Source of the DNA: Hygrocybe punicea
Taxonomy: Eukaryota > Basidiomycota > Agaricomycetes > Agaricales > Hygrophoraceae
DNA length: 64,000 nt
Direction: 5' to 3'
Assembly: GCA_963556145.1 (NCBI GenBank)
Contig: OY744463.1
Span: 3,100,001 to 3,164,000, forward strand
Below, one piece after another: positions 1-13,587 of the stretch. Made by a program: the position numbers and the translations under genes. The notes beneath the pieces were generated by a model. The model did no database searches. It was not told the origin of the DNA and saw only the letters and a list, made by a program, of their open reading frames with translations. Position 1 is the first letter of the stretch, and every line of letters begins with the position of its first letter.

Positions 1-3000
1 CTCTTTCAATTTCTCCTGAAGTAACAGCTTGTTCATAAAATTGCCAGATTTGTCAATCCTTCGCGGGTGTCTCGGGTATGGTGGTGAAGCAGTAAGTATC
101 GCTATGTTCACATATGTATTACAGTACCTGACAATTACCTCATGCGGTCAGCTTCTGAAGCATAGGAGGCGAATCATTGATCTGTTGTCACTCCTTGTGG
201 AAAAAACGAAGAGCGAACGCGGATACCACGGCACTGGCGGCCTTCTTACAAGGGTTCTGCACAATCTTGCTGGTGTTTACCCATTGAATCTCCGATTCGT
301 TAATACGGAGGAATGGGAAACTCCAGGCCCGTTCTCTCATCTTTTTTTCTACCGACAACTGAAATATTGTAGCTAGATTTCGACAGGTTCCACAGCATGC
401 ATTGGGGCAAATTATACGAGGCTCGTGACGTTCGCATTGAATGGCATGGTACATCAAACACATACAAATCTGAATGTATTTTTATGTTGATTTTTTGCAG
501 TCCCTTCAACCGAAGAAATCAACTTCGTTATCGAAATCCTTGACCAAATTGCAACACCGGCATTGAACAAGATCGAATCGTTAATGGAGACCACAGCAGA
601 ATGGGACAACGGAGATCGCAATGATTTTTGTCGGTAAATAAACAGCCTCGCGCATGTTTTACGACCCTCATATTATCTATAGCTATTTAAACGCCTGCAA
701 GTCGATTTGGAGTGGCCTGCCTACTCTATATCAAGAATTTGACAAGGAAGTCGTAAATCTGTGTCTGAACGAGGACACTGAAGTCCAGGAGCTCACGATC
801 TCGCAATTGGATGTAAAGGCAGGCTTTACGCTGACTGATCCCCAAGATCCTCGCTATCAGCTCGTTGTGAAACACCGGACTCGCTTCGGCCAGATTATAC
901 AACGCGCTGCTTCAGCACTACGACGAAATAATGGCGGCGAAGATCATATCGACGCTGTTATTGGTATAACAAAAGCCATGGATGTATTTTTGTTGGAGTA
1001 CGGTATGAGCCGACTGAAATTTGACGCATTGCAGAAAGACTATAATCAAGCTCGAGAGTCAGTCTCCATTTTCTTCTGTTTGTCCCTTGGAGACTGACTA
1101 TGGTCGTAAAAGAACAATGCGGACGTGTCCCAAGCAGAAGGATAGTACTCGTCTCGTCTTCGTGAAACGCGCACAAGTGTATCACGGTGGCCGAGTTTAT
1201 ATGCAAGCCCTTTATCGTCGTCGCTCCGAGCTCGATGACAAGCTCCTTGTGGAATTGGTCGAATTGTCCCTCTCGCCCTACAGCCGTGTTAGGCGGTGCG
1301 CAATCATTTTGTTAATATTTTGGCACCCCATTCATGCAAACTGCACGGTAGACAAGCCCAGACTATCCTGCATAATGTTTGTAGCGTGAGTAATACCCGC
1401 AGCATGCTGAATGAGTGATTAGTATCTGACTTCCTGAACAGCACTATGTACGGTCAACTGCAATCATTCTGCCGATTCTTTTCGATGCGTTGGCAAAAGG
1501 CAATGACGCAGACCGGATGAAGGGAGCGTTACACGTTTTATGGCACAAAGGAACAGGTAGGCAATCTTGGCCCGTCTTTTAAACGATGAGCTGATACCCT
1601 GATTAGCGGCGTATGCGCTTTCTGGTGAGGAGTGGTCGGTAGTCTAATTATCCCTGCTAAGAATATTTCTAGACGAAGGCTTTTATGGTCGTTATCTTAT
1701 TGCCTTGCTCGAGTGCCAGCACGAAGAAAAGGTGCGTCCGAACAAGTTTCTCGTAATGCATCATACTCACTAAATCTAATTAGCCATCAATCCAAATCTT
1801 GGTCAATTCGCTAGCAAAAGATTGCCTCATCTATCTGAGCGAAGAAGCAGCCCACACTCATGCTTACTCCCTTGAGACTCCTCGTGTACATGACGCTCTT
1901 AGCGATCTGGAGCTGGAATTTTCTCCATCTTTCGTGGATCAAGCAATTCTTGCCGAGGCTATGGCCAAGACGCGCGTGGGAGTCGAAAAGAGGGCTGTGA
2001 TTTATAACCAAACCGTGAGCAGCAGCTCATGTCCTATAAACTTCGGTTCTGCACATCATCTCCTTGTTAGATCTCATCGATCCTCGAGATTGCTTTGAGG
2101 CCTAAAACACACGTAAGCTCATGGACCTAGCGTGGCAGCCTTGCGTACTGATCAATCGATATGAAGTGGAGATATGTGCAAATGGCCGCAAGGTTTCTTT
2201 TGGGCCTTCTCCGGCGAGATGTCCCAACGCCACCCGATATAGCGAAGTTTTTCATGGAGAATACCGTTAGCCCACAACCGACTATCAGACTTGATGCCCA
2301 GCGGTACGTAATGATGGTTCCTGACGATATTTACGGATTTGTATGATGGCCACCCCTCTCTAGAGCTATAGTCAAACTCTTGACATTCATCAAGATCCGT
2401 ACCTACGCCAAATCTGGCGATGAACTTTGGTTGGAGGAGTGGCACAATCCTTTAGAGAAACATTTGCCCATTCCCGATCCTTCAGCATTTCTTGAGAGTC
2501 TTAAACGGTCTGGGGACGAGTCAGTCTTTTGCCCAGCACGGTCTCCTTTCCGATGTTGATTACCATTTAGGGATGTCTATGTCGACAAGATTCCCACTGG
2601 ATTTCTCACCTGGACTAAGACCATTAAGAGTTACTGGTTGCCAGCGAGGGATGTCTCAGCTTTTTCATGGGAATCTCCTTCACGGTTGTCGCTGCTGGCG
2701 ATCCGTCAGGTCATCGGGAATAGCGACTATTTTACAAAGCTCGCTTTGCTCTGGAGTCAAGAAAATATCACCAAGAAAAGCGGAAATGGTAGATTGCGAT
2801 GGGAAAACGTTTCCTTCATCAAGAGCATAGGTTTTTCTTGTTCTGTATCCAAGCAAGTCCTGGCTGACGTGTGACTAAAGCCAAAATGTTCGAGGACGGG
2901 GTGCTTGACGACGTGCTAATCATGCTCGATCCCATTTTGTCAGATCCGGATAGATTCAAGCAGCGGGCAGGCGCAGAATTTCTCAATGGACTGTTGCGTG

Positions 3001-5152
3001 GTAAGCACAACTCCTTGTTGTTCAAGCTTTGTGCAATAACCATAGCAATTCCAGGATCTAAGCATTGGCCGAGACGATTGGCGGACAAAGTGTGGTCATG
3101 GGCAACCTCCCGTTTCGATCAAATCTTTGCTCACATCAAGCCTGACACCCTTACATTCTGGGATGGTTTTCTTGATGTAAACTTCCCCCATATGGCCATT
3201 GTGACGGTATCTTACCTCTATTACCCAGGACCAACTTCTAGACTGGGACCCCCGACGTAATAAGCCTCTTGTCGACTGGATACTTGCCTTACCACTGGAG
3301 TTCAACGGGGACTCTTCTTTTGCCAGTATGTTTGGATTTGAGTTATCTGAAGTGATTAGCTGAGACAAGCTATTCATAGTGACCAAGACCCTCACTGTAT
3401 TTGGCAATCTGGTAGAGAATCTTGGCCCACGGCTAAATTCTCTTTCAGACAAATCCGCTGACCTCCTTTTCGATGCTGCAAATACGGGTTATGCGGAGGT
3501 GTGTGCGATGTAAACCGTCTCCTTTCCGCCCTGATAGGAAATCCTGTGTTTAGGTCAGAACACATATCGCACGAAACCTCCACGCAATAGTGCAAAGTCA
3601 ATGGTCCCTATCGTACCCGTCCAATGAAGCTTTCCTTCAGTCGTGTCGGGAAACTTCGGACCCCTTGCGTATCCGGTTCGTGAATCAGCAACTTCCCGAA
3701 TTTTCTTATCTTAGTGTAGTATTACAGGTCCGCAAGATATGCTAATCGCGTGATGGAAATTATGCGCCAAATGCCTCAGTGGAGACAGGCTCGCCTTCCC
3801 CCTCCCCGAGTCAACCAATCGGAGGTGTGTCAAACGATTTTTTTTTTTGCCCTTTTACGAAGTTAAAACATCTCCCCCCCCTACACACACCCAGTATGAC
3901 AAGGTTGGCTTGACATGTAAGGTTCTTACGAATAGGGCTATTGCTGTGAATCTAACATCAATATGTAGTGCTCCATTGGATGTGGCTCTCCGCCCATGGA
4001 CCGCAAGCCTGTTTGGCGTTACCGTATATTGTTGAAATGATGTAGGTGTTTCGATGGATCCAGGCATATGTTGAATCAATATTCTCCAAGGCCCGAACTT
4101 TTCCGGATGTCAGAGCTTAGCGACAACCCGGAGCTTCAGACGTACAGTTCTTCTGTATTATACGTGCTGTCTGCTATAACCACTCCTTCCGATTATGTGC
4201 AAGTTATTCTTCAAAACTTTGCGAATGCAATCAAGTTATCCAAGGTGGGGTTCGTTTTTACCGCTGATATCGAAATGCTCACAAAGTGGTTTGAATTTAG
4301 TCGTGGCGGATTCGCCGTCATGCCTTACCCTCTCTTATCGTCTTTTTCTACCGTAATCTCGCCGCCATCTCTCCAAGCGAAACGGCAAAAGTGATGGACG
4401 TATTGCTCGACTGTCTTGCGGATGAGAATGTGGAGGTTCGCGAGATGGCTTCAAAGGTATTGTCTGGTCTTGTGAGGTGCTCGCAACGACAAATTATTAT
4501 TCCACTGAAGGTAAAGTGTTGTTTTTTTTGACTGAATTTCTTTTAGTTTACCATGGAGTTCGTTAGAACCGGTTCGTGTCCTTGGCAGGGAGAGTGAAAC
4601 TTCCTGCCCGTCAAGACCCGAATTATGCAGAGTCGCTGCGGTCACTTCATTCTGCCGTTCTTGGATTATGTGCACTTATAGAAAGTTTCCCATATTCTGT
4701 GGAGCCGTGGATGCCACCTCTTGCTGAAGGTCAGATAAGTTCTCGTGTTCGTGAATTTTGCATTTTTGAATGATAGTGAATGATCGTGCAGTTCTTGCGC
4801 CGCATGCCACTGACCCGCCGCCTATCTCCAGTACTATTCGCAAGTGTGCATCCGAGTTCAAAAAGGTACATGGATGGTACTAGTATCTCGACGGTGTATT
4901 AACTACCCACTGTTCGCATCTTGTTTTCTTAGACTCATCAGGTATGGTGGACGCGGGCAATAGTATCTGGGTGAGATTTATTTGACTTATTCGCAGGATA
5001 CATGGCACAAAGACCAGCAAGCGTTCGACGAGGACCAACTCCAGAGCCTGTCCGCGATGCTTGTCGGCACATCATATTGTGAGCGAAAGTGTTCGTCAAA
5101 GAGCTCCAAGGCGCACTACTGACGAGGTTCTCCGTAAAACAAAGATGCTTGA
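1..5152 (+). CDS. BLM10: Proteasome activator BLM10/PA200, copy 1 (5' part outside window)
   Basis: BLM10/PA200 is a very large HEAT-like repeat solenoid that caps the 20S proteasome and opens its gate. Only the C-terminal half or so is visible. Segments such as VEKTKSERGYHGTG, GVYPLNLRFVN, GSKHWPRRLADKVWSWA and KTHQDTWHKDQQAFDEDQ match the family and align piece by piece with the complete copy at 28073-36648. The coding sequence is split by many short introns. The last intron, 5079-5144, joins TAT T to AT GCT TGA, so the protein ends Ser-Tyr-Tyr-Ala, the HbYX-type tail that docks in the proteasome alpha ring. No disabling change was seen in the exons checked. It is diverged from copy 2 by roughly half of residues by eye, so it is a paralogue rather than an assembly duplicate. 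Confidence 0.85.
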
Positions 5153-7057
5153 TCGTACGTGGTAGTACCTGCAGGAACACGTTGTATCTTATTTATGTAA
5201 CGAACTTTTGTGAATCTTATTGTGACGTGATAAGCCCCGAAGAGCTTTATAGACCAGCGAAGCATCGATTTAATGGATTCGGAACTTGGAGTCTCCTCAG
5301 CTGCATTGCATGTTCTGATGGCAACCCGCGATTTGAGCCATGTTCATCAGGGACGACGTTCTGTTAAACCAAAGGTTTACTCGGTACATTGGCAGCATCA
5401 GGTCGTGCGTGGTCGACATGATGTGCCGGCGGTCGTTCCTGTGAAGGACCAGACTTTGAAGTGTGAAGTGGGGTTGTGAGAATTGAATCAGATATTCGGA
5501 ACTGTGTGTAAAGGCACCGGGTAAAAGTCATTTCTATCAGAGCACGGCCTCAAGGCTTCAATCTTCAATTGTGAGAGGACCGGAGGTTCGGGCCTCGTTG
5601 TGAAGAGCGAGGACAGGATAGCCGAAGACCCAGTACTAGTATACCATGCCAGGAAAGACAGGCGTCTGCAGAAGGGTTCAGATAAGAACCGCAAGTAGGT
5701 CAAAGAATCTTGGCCCGGACGGGTGGAGAGTCAACTGAACGGAGAGAATTTTAGTAACAAGTGCAACATATTCGCGGAGAATAAATAAATAAATAAATAA
5801 CAGAGAGGATTTCTATTTGTGGCATACACACCTCCGAGTCCACTGGCAGTGTTTATGTTTATCGTTCTGGTCTTACGTTTGGAAGCTTATCTAGGCTCTC
5901 ACATTGTCTCTCCACTTGTCAGGACTTATCGGAAAAGCGTATACCATGCGCAGGCCTGGGAGCGTTCCTGGAGTGTGGGGCAACCGATTGGGAAGGATTA
6001 CACTCATCCGACATTGGCAGTACCAAAAAGAAAAATTAGCTTCGGTGATTGTTCAGTTAAGATGAAACCTCCGCAGCAACGCCAACGATGTTCTGGACGT
6101 CAGTACTCGATACAGTGCAGGATGTTACGGTTCCGTCGAGGAACAAGAGTGGGGTTCGATATGGCCATGTGTGCGTGACTCGGGCCCACAGTGATCGATA
6201 CGCCAAAGCGCAGAATTCTGAGATATTACTTGGCGAAATAACGGTGTACGAATACGTGCACATACGTACATCGGCCGAGCTGTAGCGTGCAGTGCGTAAA
6301 ACAAAATTTTACAGAAAAAACGCGGTGGAGTCTTGACAAAAAGGACTGTCATAAGTCGGAGACGCAATGTGATTATTTTAGGTTAAGCCCAGAATGGAAG
6401 CTACACAGCAATCGCCGGAATAATTCTCTGCAGACAAATTCTGAGGCTCTCCCCCCTCCCCCGTCCCCCCCACCTTCTACCCTTTCCTCTATCCCATCAG
6501 CCCTCGCATCCACTTCCAGTGACTCTGCGCTCGCATTATCTGCCTAATTCAAGTTGACGCCCAATCCTCTGATTATTGCCAATCCAATCACCGCCGTAAG
6601 CAAGGCACGTTGTGATCAAAACCTTGCACTGTTTCCGTCAAAGCCTGCCCTTTGCCTCGCCTTCCCTCTGTCACCCACATTCCCTAGGATTGCACATCCC
6701 CAATTCTATAACCCGGTGGTGCTCTGGTCGGACACTCCTCACGACGCATCCTCACGACCTTACGCCCGTTCACTCACTCACTCTTTTTATAGCTATCTTG
6801 CCCTGTCCACCCTTGGCTTGTTGGTCTTCAATCTCTTCTCAAGGCCACCAGTCGTCAGAGGCGCTATCTATATAGTCAATTACTTCGCCTCACTGCACAT
6901 CCTCGCATTTATCATTCACTTGCTTATTGCTCCACGATTCAAACACCTTTTTATCAAGCCATCATCATCAGACGCCCGCAACATTTAATTTACTGGTCAG
7001 TCCTCAATCATCTCCTCATCTCCATCTTCAATTGATATCTTGTCTCTAACCAGTTTA
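5153..7057. other. Intergenic region, no supported gene
   Basis: No recognisable gene. ORFs at 5819-6178 and 6554-6988 have no family signature and overlap others in different frames. An (AAAT)n microsatellite lies at about 5781-5800. A pyrimidine-rich stretch at about 6450-6490 and the following CT-rich sequence probably form the promoter and 5' leader of the CCCH gene starting at 7058. Confidence 0.5.
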
Positions 7058-9999
7058 ATGCACCAAGCAGTTACGAACTCGACGACGGCGACTAAATCCT
7101 TCTTCCCATCCCCACAAAAGTCATTGCCATCTATCAATCAGAGCCAAAACGCAGACGTTCTGGGTTGGTTTCAAACCCATCAATTCGAGGAATTGGAGGT
7201 ACCTGCCCTTTCGTCTGTCCGTCGTTGTCGTGCTCTGGGCTGATACACACTGTTCCTCCCAAAAAGGACTGGCATCTCCCTACATCTAACGAACCTATTT
7301 CACATCACCCCTCCACAATACAACCAATCTCATCCCCAACTGCCCAAAAATTCGCTTTCTCAAGGATGCACTCACATTCCACACAACCGGAAAGTAACTC
7401 TTCTGCTGATCGATCAATCACTTCAAACAACAACAACCGTTGGCGCTTCAATGGCACCGGCCAGCTCGTTGACTCTGAAGCTACTTCTGCCAGTTGGGTG
7501 GCTGACGAGCTTAGCATGTTGAAGATCGGAGATGTCGCTGTTGATCCTGGCGAAGATCCCCATGCTGCAATCCCAACTCCACCCAAGTTGACATCCGGTA
7601 CTATCGTTCACCTTAACGAAGCTAGTCCTCTTGAAACCTCCTCTGACGTAAGCGGCGACTCCTCCCCGCATACTTCTGATCATCAAATTCCTATCTCCCA
7701 TTCACGAGGCTCGTCCACGGACACCACGGTATCGAGCACTCGAGATTCTGCCATCTTGGGTTCCAGCCAGACTTTGCTGGCACCGGCGCAGTCCCCGCTC
7801 AAAGTTGGTGCAGTCGGTGAAGTCAAGGAACGCCCCCATTCTTTCAGTGGTGGTTTATCTAGTGCCGATTTGAAACGCCTCCAGCAAGCAGGTGACGGTC
7901 CCGTCCCCAATGGGGACATTGCCGATAGACATATGCAACAGCAACCATGGTCCGCTCTACAGTACAAAGAATCCCTCGGTTTTAATGACAAGCAGTTTCC
8001 ACCCGAACAACTTACCTATCCTTCTCTTGCGACGCATTCTTTGAATGTATCTCGCGCCCAACCTCAGCAATACGAATACCGCCCTTCTCCTACATCTGCA
8101 ACGATGCCGCCTTTACCTAATCGCGACGAAGTCCAAGTAGAATACAATCTCCAGCAACAGCGCAATATTAATCATCTCCTGCAGGGACCTGGCAATGGAG
8201 CCGCCACCGTACCCCCCGCATTTGTTCCCGGCAGACTGAACAATCCTGTTGACGCATTGCCCTTCCGCCAACATGTACGCACATTCGGTCAGCAAGGTGT
8301 ACTCTCAAGTCCTACAGCGTTGGGTTATACGGGAGGTCACCATACGTCTCACCTGTCGCTTGGGAATACTCAGCAACTTTATGATATGATGCTCTCTGGG
8401 CCAGCAGCGCACGAATCCCACCATCCTGCAGTGGCGCGTGTTCAACAACAACACAATGTCTTCCGAGCTACCCATCACCACTCGGCTTCTGATCCGTCCA
8501 ACATCAGAGACGCTGCTACCTTGGCCATGTTGAGCAACAACATGCAGGCTTTTGCACCCGGCCCCGCAATGTATTCCCCGGCTATGGCTCCGCCTCCTTT
8601 ACCCGCAATGTCGTTATATGCCAACCAATTCTACGGTGGTCAGGAACAGTATTCACACCCTGATGTTGCGACCGCACAAGCGATGGCAGCCAGGCTGCAA
8701 GCTCAATACACTGGGGCATACGGTTCGGTTCCCGCCCAAAGCATGGGAATAGAATCCGGAATGTCGAGCCCCGTTAGCGGTCAGAATGGCCCCAGCGCGA
8801 ATAATCGGAAACTGGGATTATACAAGACTGAGCTCTGCAGAAGCTGGGAGGAGAAAGGAACCTGTCGATATGGCTCTAAATGTCAGTTTGCGCACGGAGA
8901 AGATGAACTGCGCAAGGTTACCCGACACCCTAAAGTGAGGCAATTCAAATTTTATCGTGGACTTTGGAGCGCTGATATCATATTACGCAGTACAAGACTG
9001 AGATTTGCAGGGTATGAAGCCGTTCACTCTAGCTCCGATGTCATCACGTATGCTGATCTTATTATTAGACATTTTGGGTATCTGGTTCCTGCCCGTACGG
9101 CAAAAGATGCTGTTTCATTCATACCGAACTGCCTACTACTGGGACTGCTGGGACTGCCGGCGCCACTCCGGGTGCCACAGAGAACGCTCCACCACCCCCT
9201 AATACAGATGGTCGCGCTCGTTCCTTGAGCACGAACAGTGACCCAAACGATGCATCCGTCTCTCTTCTCGCGCGCATCTCCGCCAAACGTAGCCACGAAG
9301 GGGGGAATAACGGGTCTACGCCGGTTGATATAAACCCTCCGCCGAACAACTTCCAATTCAACACTCGCCCGCCGACCGGCTCGTTACGGGTGGACACATC
9401 AGCGCTTGATAATCCCGTGGTGAAGCAAAATAAGTCTGCATATCCGTCCTTCGCCAGCAACGGCATACTTCTCCCTGCTGGGGAGCAAGTGTCCGTAAAG
9501 TCTCCTATCCCTGTGACGGCGGGTCCTGATTTGGGGAGGCATAATAACTCGCGGTTAGAAATTGTTGGGTACAACCAGGTACTGTTATGTGGTGTTTCTC
9601 GTTGTCTTGAATCTAACAGTAGCATTTTTTTTAATGACTAAAAAGCAACGCCTCACGAAGGTGACTCCCACGACTCCCAACGTCCGCCACTCCTTCAACG
9701 GAACCGAAGTTGAGCTCAATTTCAGTACCTCCCCGCCCTCAGTATCGGGTCACCCTTCATCGTTCGGAATGCCACCGGTTGATAGCGGTTCCAGCGTGAA
9801 TTATCATGCCCCACGTCCAACAGGACATATTCGGTCCGGAAGCGCTGGAAATTGGGGTAGTTTCCCACGGAATAGTCATCTTGCGCCCTCGCCATTTCCC
9901 CAGTCCTCCAGTCCCGCGGGTGAAGGTAACATGCATGCCCCTTGGTCTACATCGGAGCTTGCTGTTGGCTCTTCCCGACTTCATGAGACGTGGGTGTAA
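7058..9999 (+). CDS. Tandem CCCH zinc-finger RNA-binding protein (TIS11/Zfs1 type)
   Basis: Predicted 897 aa from exons 7058-7198, 7267-8934, 8991-9011, 9069-9578 and 9646-9999, all junctions in phase 0. Two zinc fingers of form C-x8-C-x5-C-x3-H lie at about residues 555-620. Each follows the diagnostic lead-in YKTE(L/I)[21 protein letters not shown] and [20 protein letters not shown]. This pairing and the 18-residue linker type are those of tristetraprolin, S. pombe Zfs1 and yeast Cth1/2, which bind AU-rich 3' UTRs and promote mRNA decay in the cytoplasm. The rest is low-complexity Ser/Pro/Gln-rich sequence, as is usual for fungal members. The second finger begins in a 21-nt microexon. The ATG at 7058 is the first in frame; an upstream TTG was not used. 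Confidence 0.88.
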
Positions 10000-10392
10000 A
10001 GGAAGATTTCTATTGCTGTATCATCTTGATCTCCAGCCCGAACGGCCAATTCTCGGACCCTGTCGTCGTATTCCACCGTTTATCTCACACCACGTTTTAC
10101 CCGCCTGGGTAGAAGCCGTCGTAATTCTCCTGTCCCCTTGCTGCTCTGACTCTAGTTTCTAACAAAAGATTACTTTTTTCGTCCTTTGAGTTGTTTTTGT
10201 CGTCTGCTCGAAAACTAGTTTTTGATTTATCCCTGTTGACCGTCAAATACCGCGTCTACTTTATCTCAGCACCCCGTTTTCTATGCAGCAATATGTTTTT
10301 ATTCACCTCAATTGATTATTATTTATTTCATATTTGATGGATTGATTTGTAACGATAGCGGGCCAAAAACCTCATTATCATTCACTGGATAT
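10000..10392. other. Convergent intergenic spacer
   Basis: Spacer between the 3' ends of the CCCH gene and the choline kinase gene. It is AT-rich towards 10,260-10,390 and probably holds both 3' UTRs and polyadenylation signals. No gene seen. Confidence 0.5.
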
Positions 10393-11612
10393 TCATTGGA
10401 TTATTCCGAGGTGCCTAATCTCTCTGCGAAATCCTTGAATGCGAGATAAGGCGTAACCGATGTAGTCAAACTCTGGCTCAGTCACTTGTCCCTCTAGGTC
10501 TTCCCGAGCCTTGACTAGTCCCCACACTCCCCAAATAGCGTGTGAGGCCGGGCTCCAAATACGAACTTGCTCATCGAGTTGGTAAATTTTCCGTTCGGAC
10601 GTGCTTTCCCTCAAGGGTGCAGGTGCCGGTGCCGGTGCAGGAGCATTCGAATAGTCCAAGTAGGCACGGTAAAAGTTGTGCCGTTCTTCTAAAGTAGGGT
10701 AACGTGAAGGGTCCAGAATATGTGGAGTTGAAGAATGATAATTAGCTGTCCATTCGTGAAAGTGGTTGGCGATATCAAAGGCGGCGGGGTTAAGACCAGC
10801 GTATTCAAAATCGATCACGATTATCTTGCGGAGCGTATCAGCCAGGCATCAGCAAAAAAGCTTCGCGAGGAGCACTGACCTGACTATGTGGAGGAGTGCC
10901 ATGAAGATTGGGCGTGTTCAGTCGCAGAAGGTTCCCGTATTGGGTGTCATTATGGGAAAATACTCGTCTGCTGGCTAGGACGCCATCCGCGTCTTCGATA
11001 TCAGCGAGCCATCGTAAATACAGTCCCCATTCACGTTCGAATTCGCCTAAATCAAATGATTTTCGGATGGTATCGGAAACTACGGCCAATGACAGGACGT
11101 CTTGAGCAGGCGGCAGCCATAAGTTCATGTTCTGTTTTACCCCTATCTCGCACCATATGTCATTCCCTCGAAATAGGGTTGGGTCGACGACGTCGATCAT
11201 GTCAACGGAATGAAGTTCCGCCATACGCGCACCAACCCAACGACTGATCGTCCTGTCTCGTATCTCGGACGGTGTCAGGGCGATGGCGTCAAAATACTCT
11301 TCAATTCGGCCATTCTTAAAAGTGCCATACAACTTGGGGCCGATGCTATATTTGGAGGAAAGAACATGGAGGGTGTGGAGTTCGAAAGGGCGAGAGACAA
11401 GAGAACCAGAAGAAGAACCGTAAATCCGAAGAAGAAGCTGCGGTAGGCGAGAGGCAGATGAAGAAACGAAGAAGACCGCGTTTGTCAATGCCCCCGATAT
11501 CTTGTGTATCCTCAATGATTGTGGAGAAATGTCCTGACTTGACCAGGAAGGCACCTGCAGGTGTTTTAGTATCTCGAGTAATTGAATAGCGAACGCTGAA
11601 GACTCGTGGTCC
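10393..11612 (-). CDS. Choline/ethanolamine kinase (first exon unresolved)
   Basis: Phosphorylates choline or ethanolamine with ATP, the first step of the Kennedy (CDP-choline/CDP-ethanolamine) pathway. The catalytic motif HNDTQYGNLLRL and, after the intron at 10879-10825, IIVIDFEYAGLNPAAFDIANHF and HEWTANYH are the family's Brenner-type and choline-kinase motifs, all intact. The C-terminal region carries an Ala-Pro run at about 10620-10650. The visible part encodes about 385 aa, near full size. At 11613 there is a good acceptor (CGACAG) and an in-frame stop just upstream, so a short 5' exon with the ATG is missing from this model. An ATG near 11859 was considered, but no phase-compatible donor was found. 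Confidence 0.87.
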
Positions 11613-11639
11613 CTGTCGAGAAAAAGCAATCAGTTTTGC

Positions 11640-13587
11640 AGTTTATTGTAAAATAGTTTATTGCCCAAAAATTTGATTGGCGGTGGATAATTTATCAGCT
11701 GGCCAGGCTGGAAGGTTGACGGCGCAATGAAAACACTTCACCTTGCTGAAAGTTTTCTGATTGAATGAGGCAAATTTTCCCCTATCTGACCATCTATTTC
11801 TGCCCTAAAAAAATTAGAGGCGATGGACTGCGTAGGTTGTCAACGGAGCTCTTGGGCATTAGCACTGACATGGGTGGGGTAATTACACAGATCGTTGGGT
11901 GTGAATTGGAGGAATGATGACAGGATGAAGGTGCGGAAGAAAGTGCGGAAGAAATTGCGAATTTGCCATAAAATAACCAACTTATATTGTCGTTGTCACG
12001 TGACGTAGCGGGGACAACGACTACTGTATCCTAGTGGGTAAATGTATATCGTACATTGGTGCTGAATATTTCCATTGACCACGGCGAATGAAAATGGACC
12101 TTCGTTCTGTCAGAGTCCTTTTGGTGACAAAATGTCCCCCGTCGGAAAACGCTAGGATGAAGCTTTACAATTCGACGGCGCCATGCGGTGCGACCTCAGA
12201 TTTCAGTTCTCCGATACGCCCTGCGAGCGCGCGCCATGTCTGGAAACGACGTCAATACTTGACCGGATTCGCTTGGCCGTCAATTGACTAGAAAACGTAT
12301 AACAAATAAACTTCTCAGAATGACGAAATACAGATAAATAATATTTTACCTTTCCTTCTCATTATACACGTTAATCTTGAACCCAGAGGCATGGATCGCA
12401 GCTCTCAGGGAAACAGTTCAAAGTTTCCTAGCCTTCAAGCTTCAAGTTGTAATATCGATCAGGATGTTATAATCCGGTACTATGATCGGTGCGACTCACC
12501 CCTTTCCCTCTCCTACTGCAATAACTCAGAAAGTCGCGACTGAACGTGGTTGTCATGTATCCAACATAGCTCAGAAGAACCTGGCCCAGTTGTTTCAGAC
12601 GGAGCAAGGCGAAGAACCCTCAATTTTTTTGGGAAGATTGGAACTGTCTTCACACGTGAGTAGCAACCAGTTCTTGTCGATCATCTAGACCCACTTCTCG
12701 TACAAACCTGTATAGACGCCGCAGCATGATCCTTGTCAGTCTAAATGGAGAAGGATCTGTCAAAATGTTGATCAGATACTCACGCAAGATTATAGTGTTA
12801 TTTGCCCTTGACCCCGCCATCTGATCAATTCTGCAGACTCTACGTGCAATCTAGAACTTGAACGAGCTCTCAATGTCGGACCAGTTTTCCCGATATCAAA
12901 TGTCATTCGTAATGTCTGAACACAGGCAATCTCTGCACATCAAGCACTTGCGGGCTCGAGGTGGGAGTCCTTCAATCATTCCCAATGGTAAATAAATACC
13001 ACCGGGACAGGGGGCATCATATATATGAGGTATTAGGTATACGCCAAGATCTATCTGCGGGGATTTTAAGATGACGCTAGAGTTCAAGGAGAAAAGCTTA
13101 CAAGGACGTATTTAATCTTAAATCTTCCGCCCTGCCAAACCGGACCCTTGGTTATCCATGTACGTACAAACGTCCGACAATCCGACTGCGGGTGTGTCTC
13201 GTTACTGGAATGATAAAAGGTGGAATCCGAGGAGTACGAACCTCGTCTGAGGTGGAAAAGACAGGCACGAGTAAAGAAGATTGCTGCAACAGTCGGACCG
13301 CCAGGTTTCAGTGTTTTATCATCCCTGGAGCAATGTCTCTTCTTGTGAAGCGAGTCTTGACGATAGCCCATTTTCAGTCAGCCAAGACATTGATTCTGAT
13401 AGAAATTCATAGTTTTCACACACAAGATAGAACCCAAGATAACGGAGAATGTCTAACAGGCTGAAGAAATCTCCGCGTTCCCAGTTTCTACACTTGCCGA
13501 TAGCTGTTTTGTTGTCTCGATAGAGATGTTTTCTCGACTGGAAGTCGGCTCATCCCCAATGGGAACGGTGCGTAAAAACACAGATAT
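11640..13587. other. Intergenic region, no supported gene
   Basis: About 1.9 kb between choline kinase and the transporter. It must contain the choline kinase promoter and probably its first exon. A palindromic CACGTG-type site (GTCACGTGAC) lies at about 11996-12005. Short ORFs at 12088, 12482 and 13192 show no family signature and were not accepted as genes. Confidence 0.45.

Noticed and set aside
5819..6178. 119-aa ORF as a gene
   Set aside because: No recognisable domain, and overlapping ORFs in other frames and on the other strand have similar quality.
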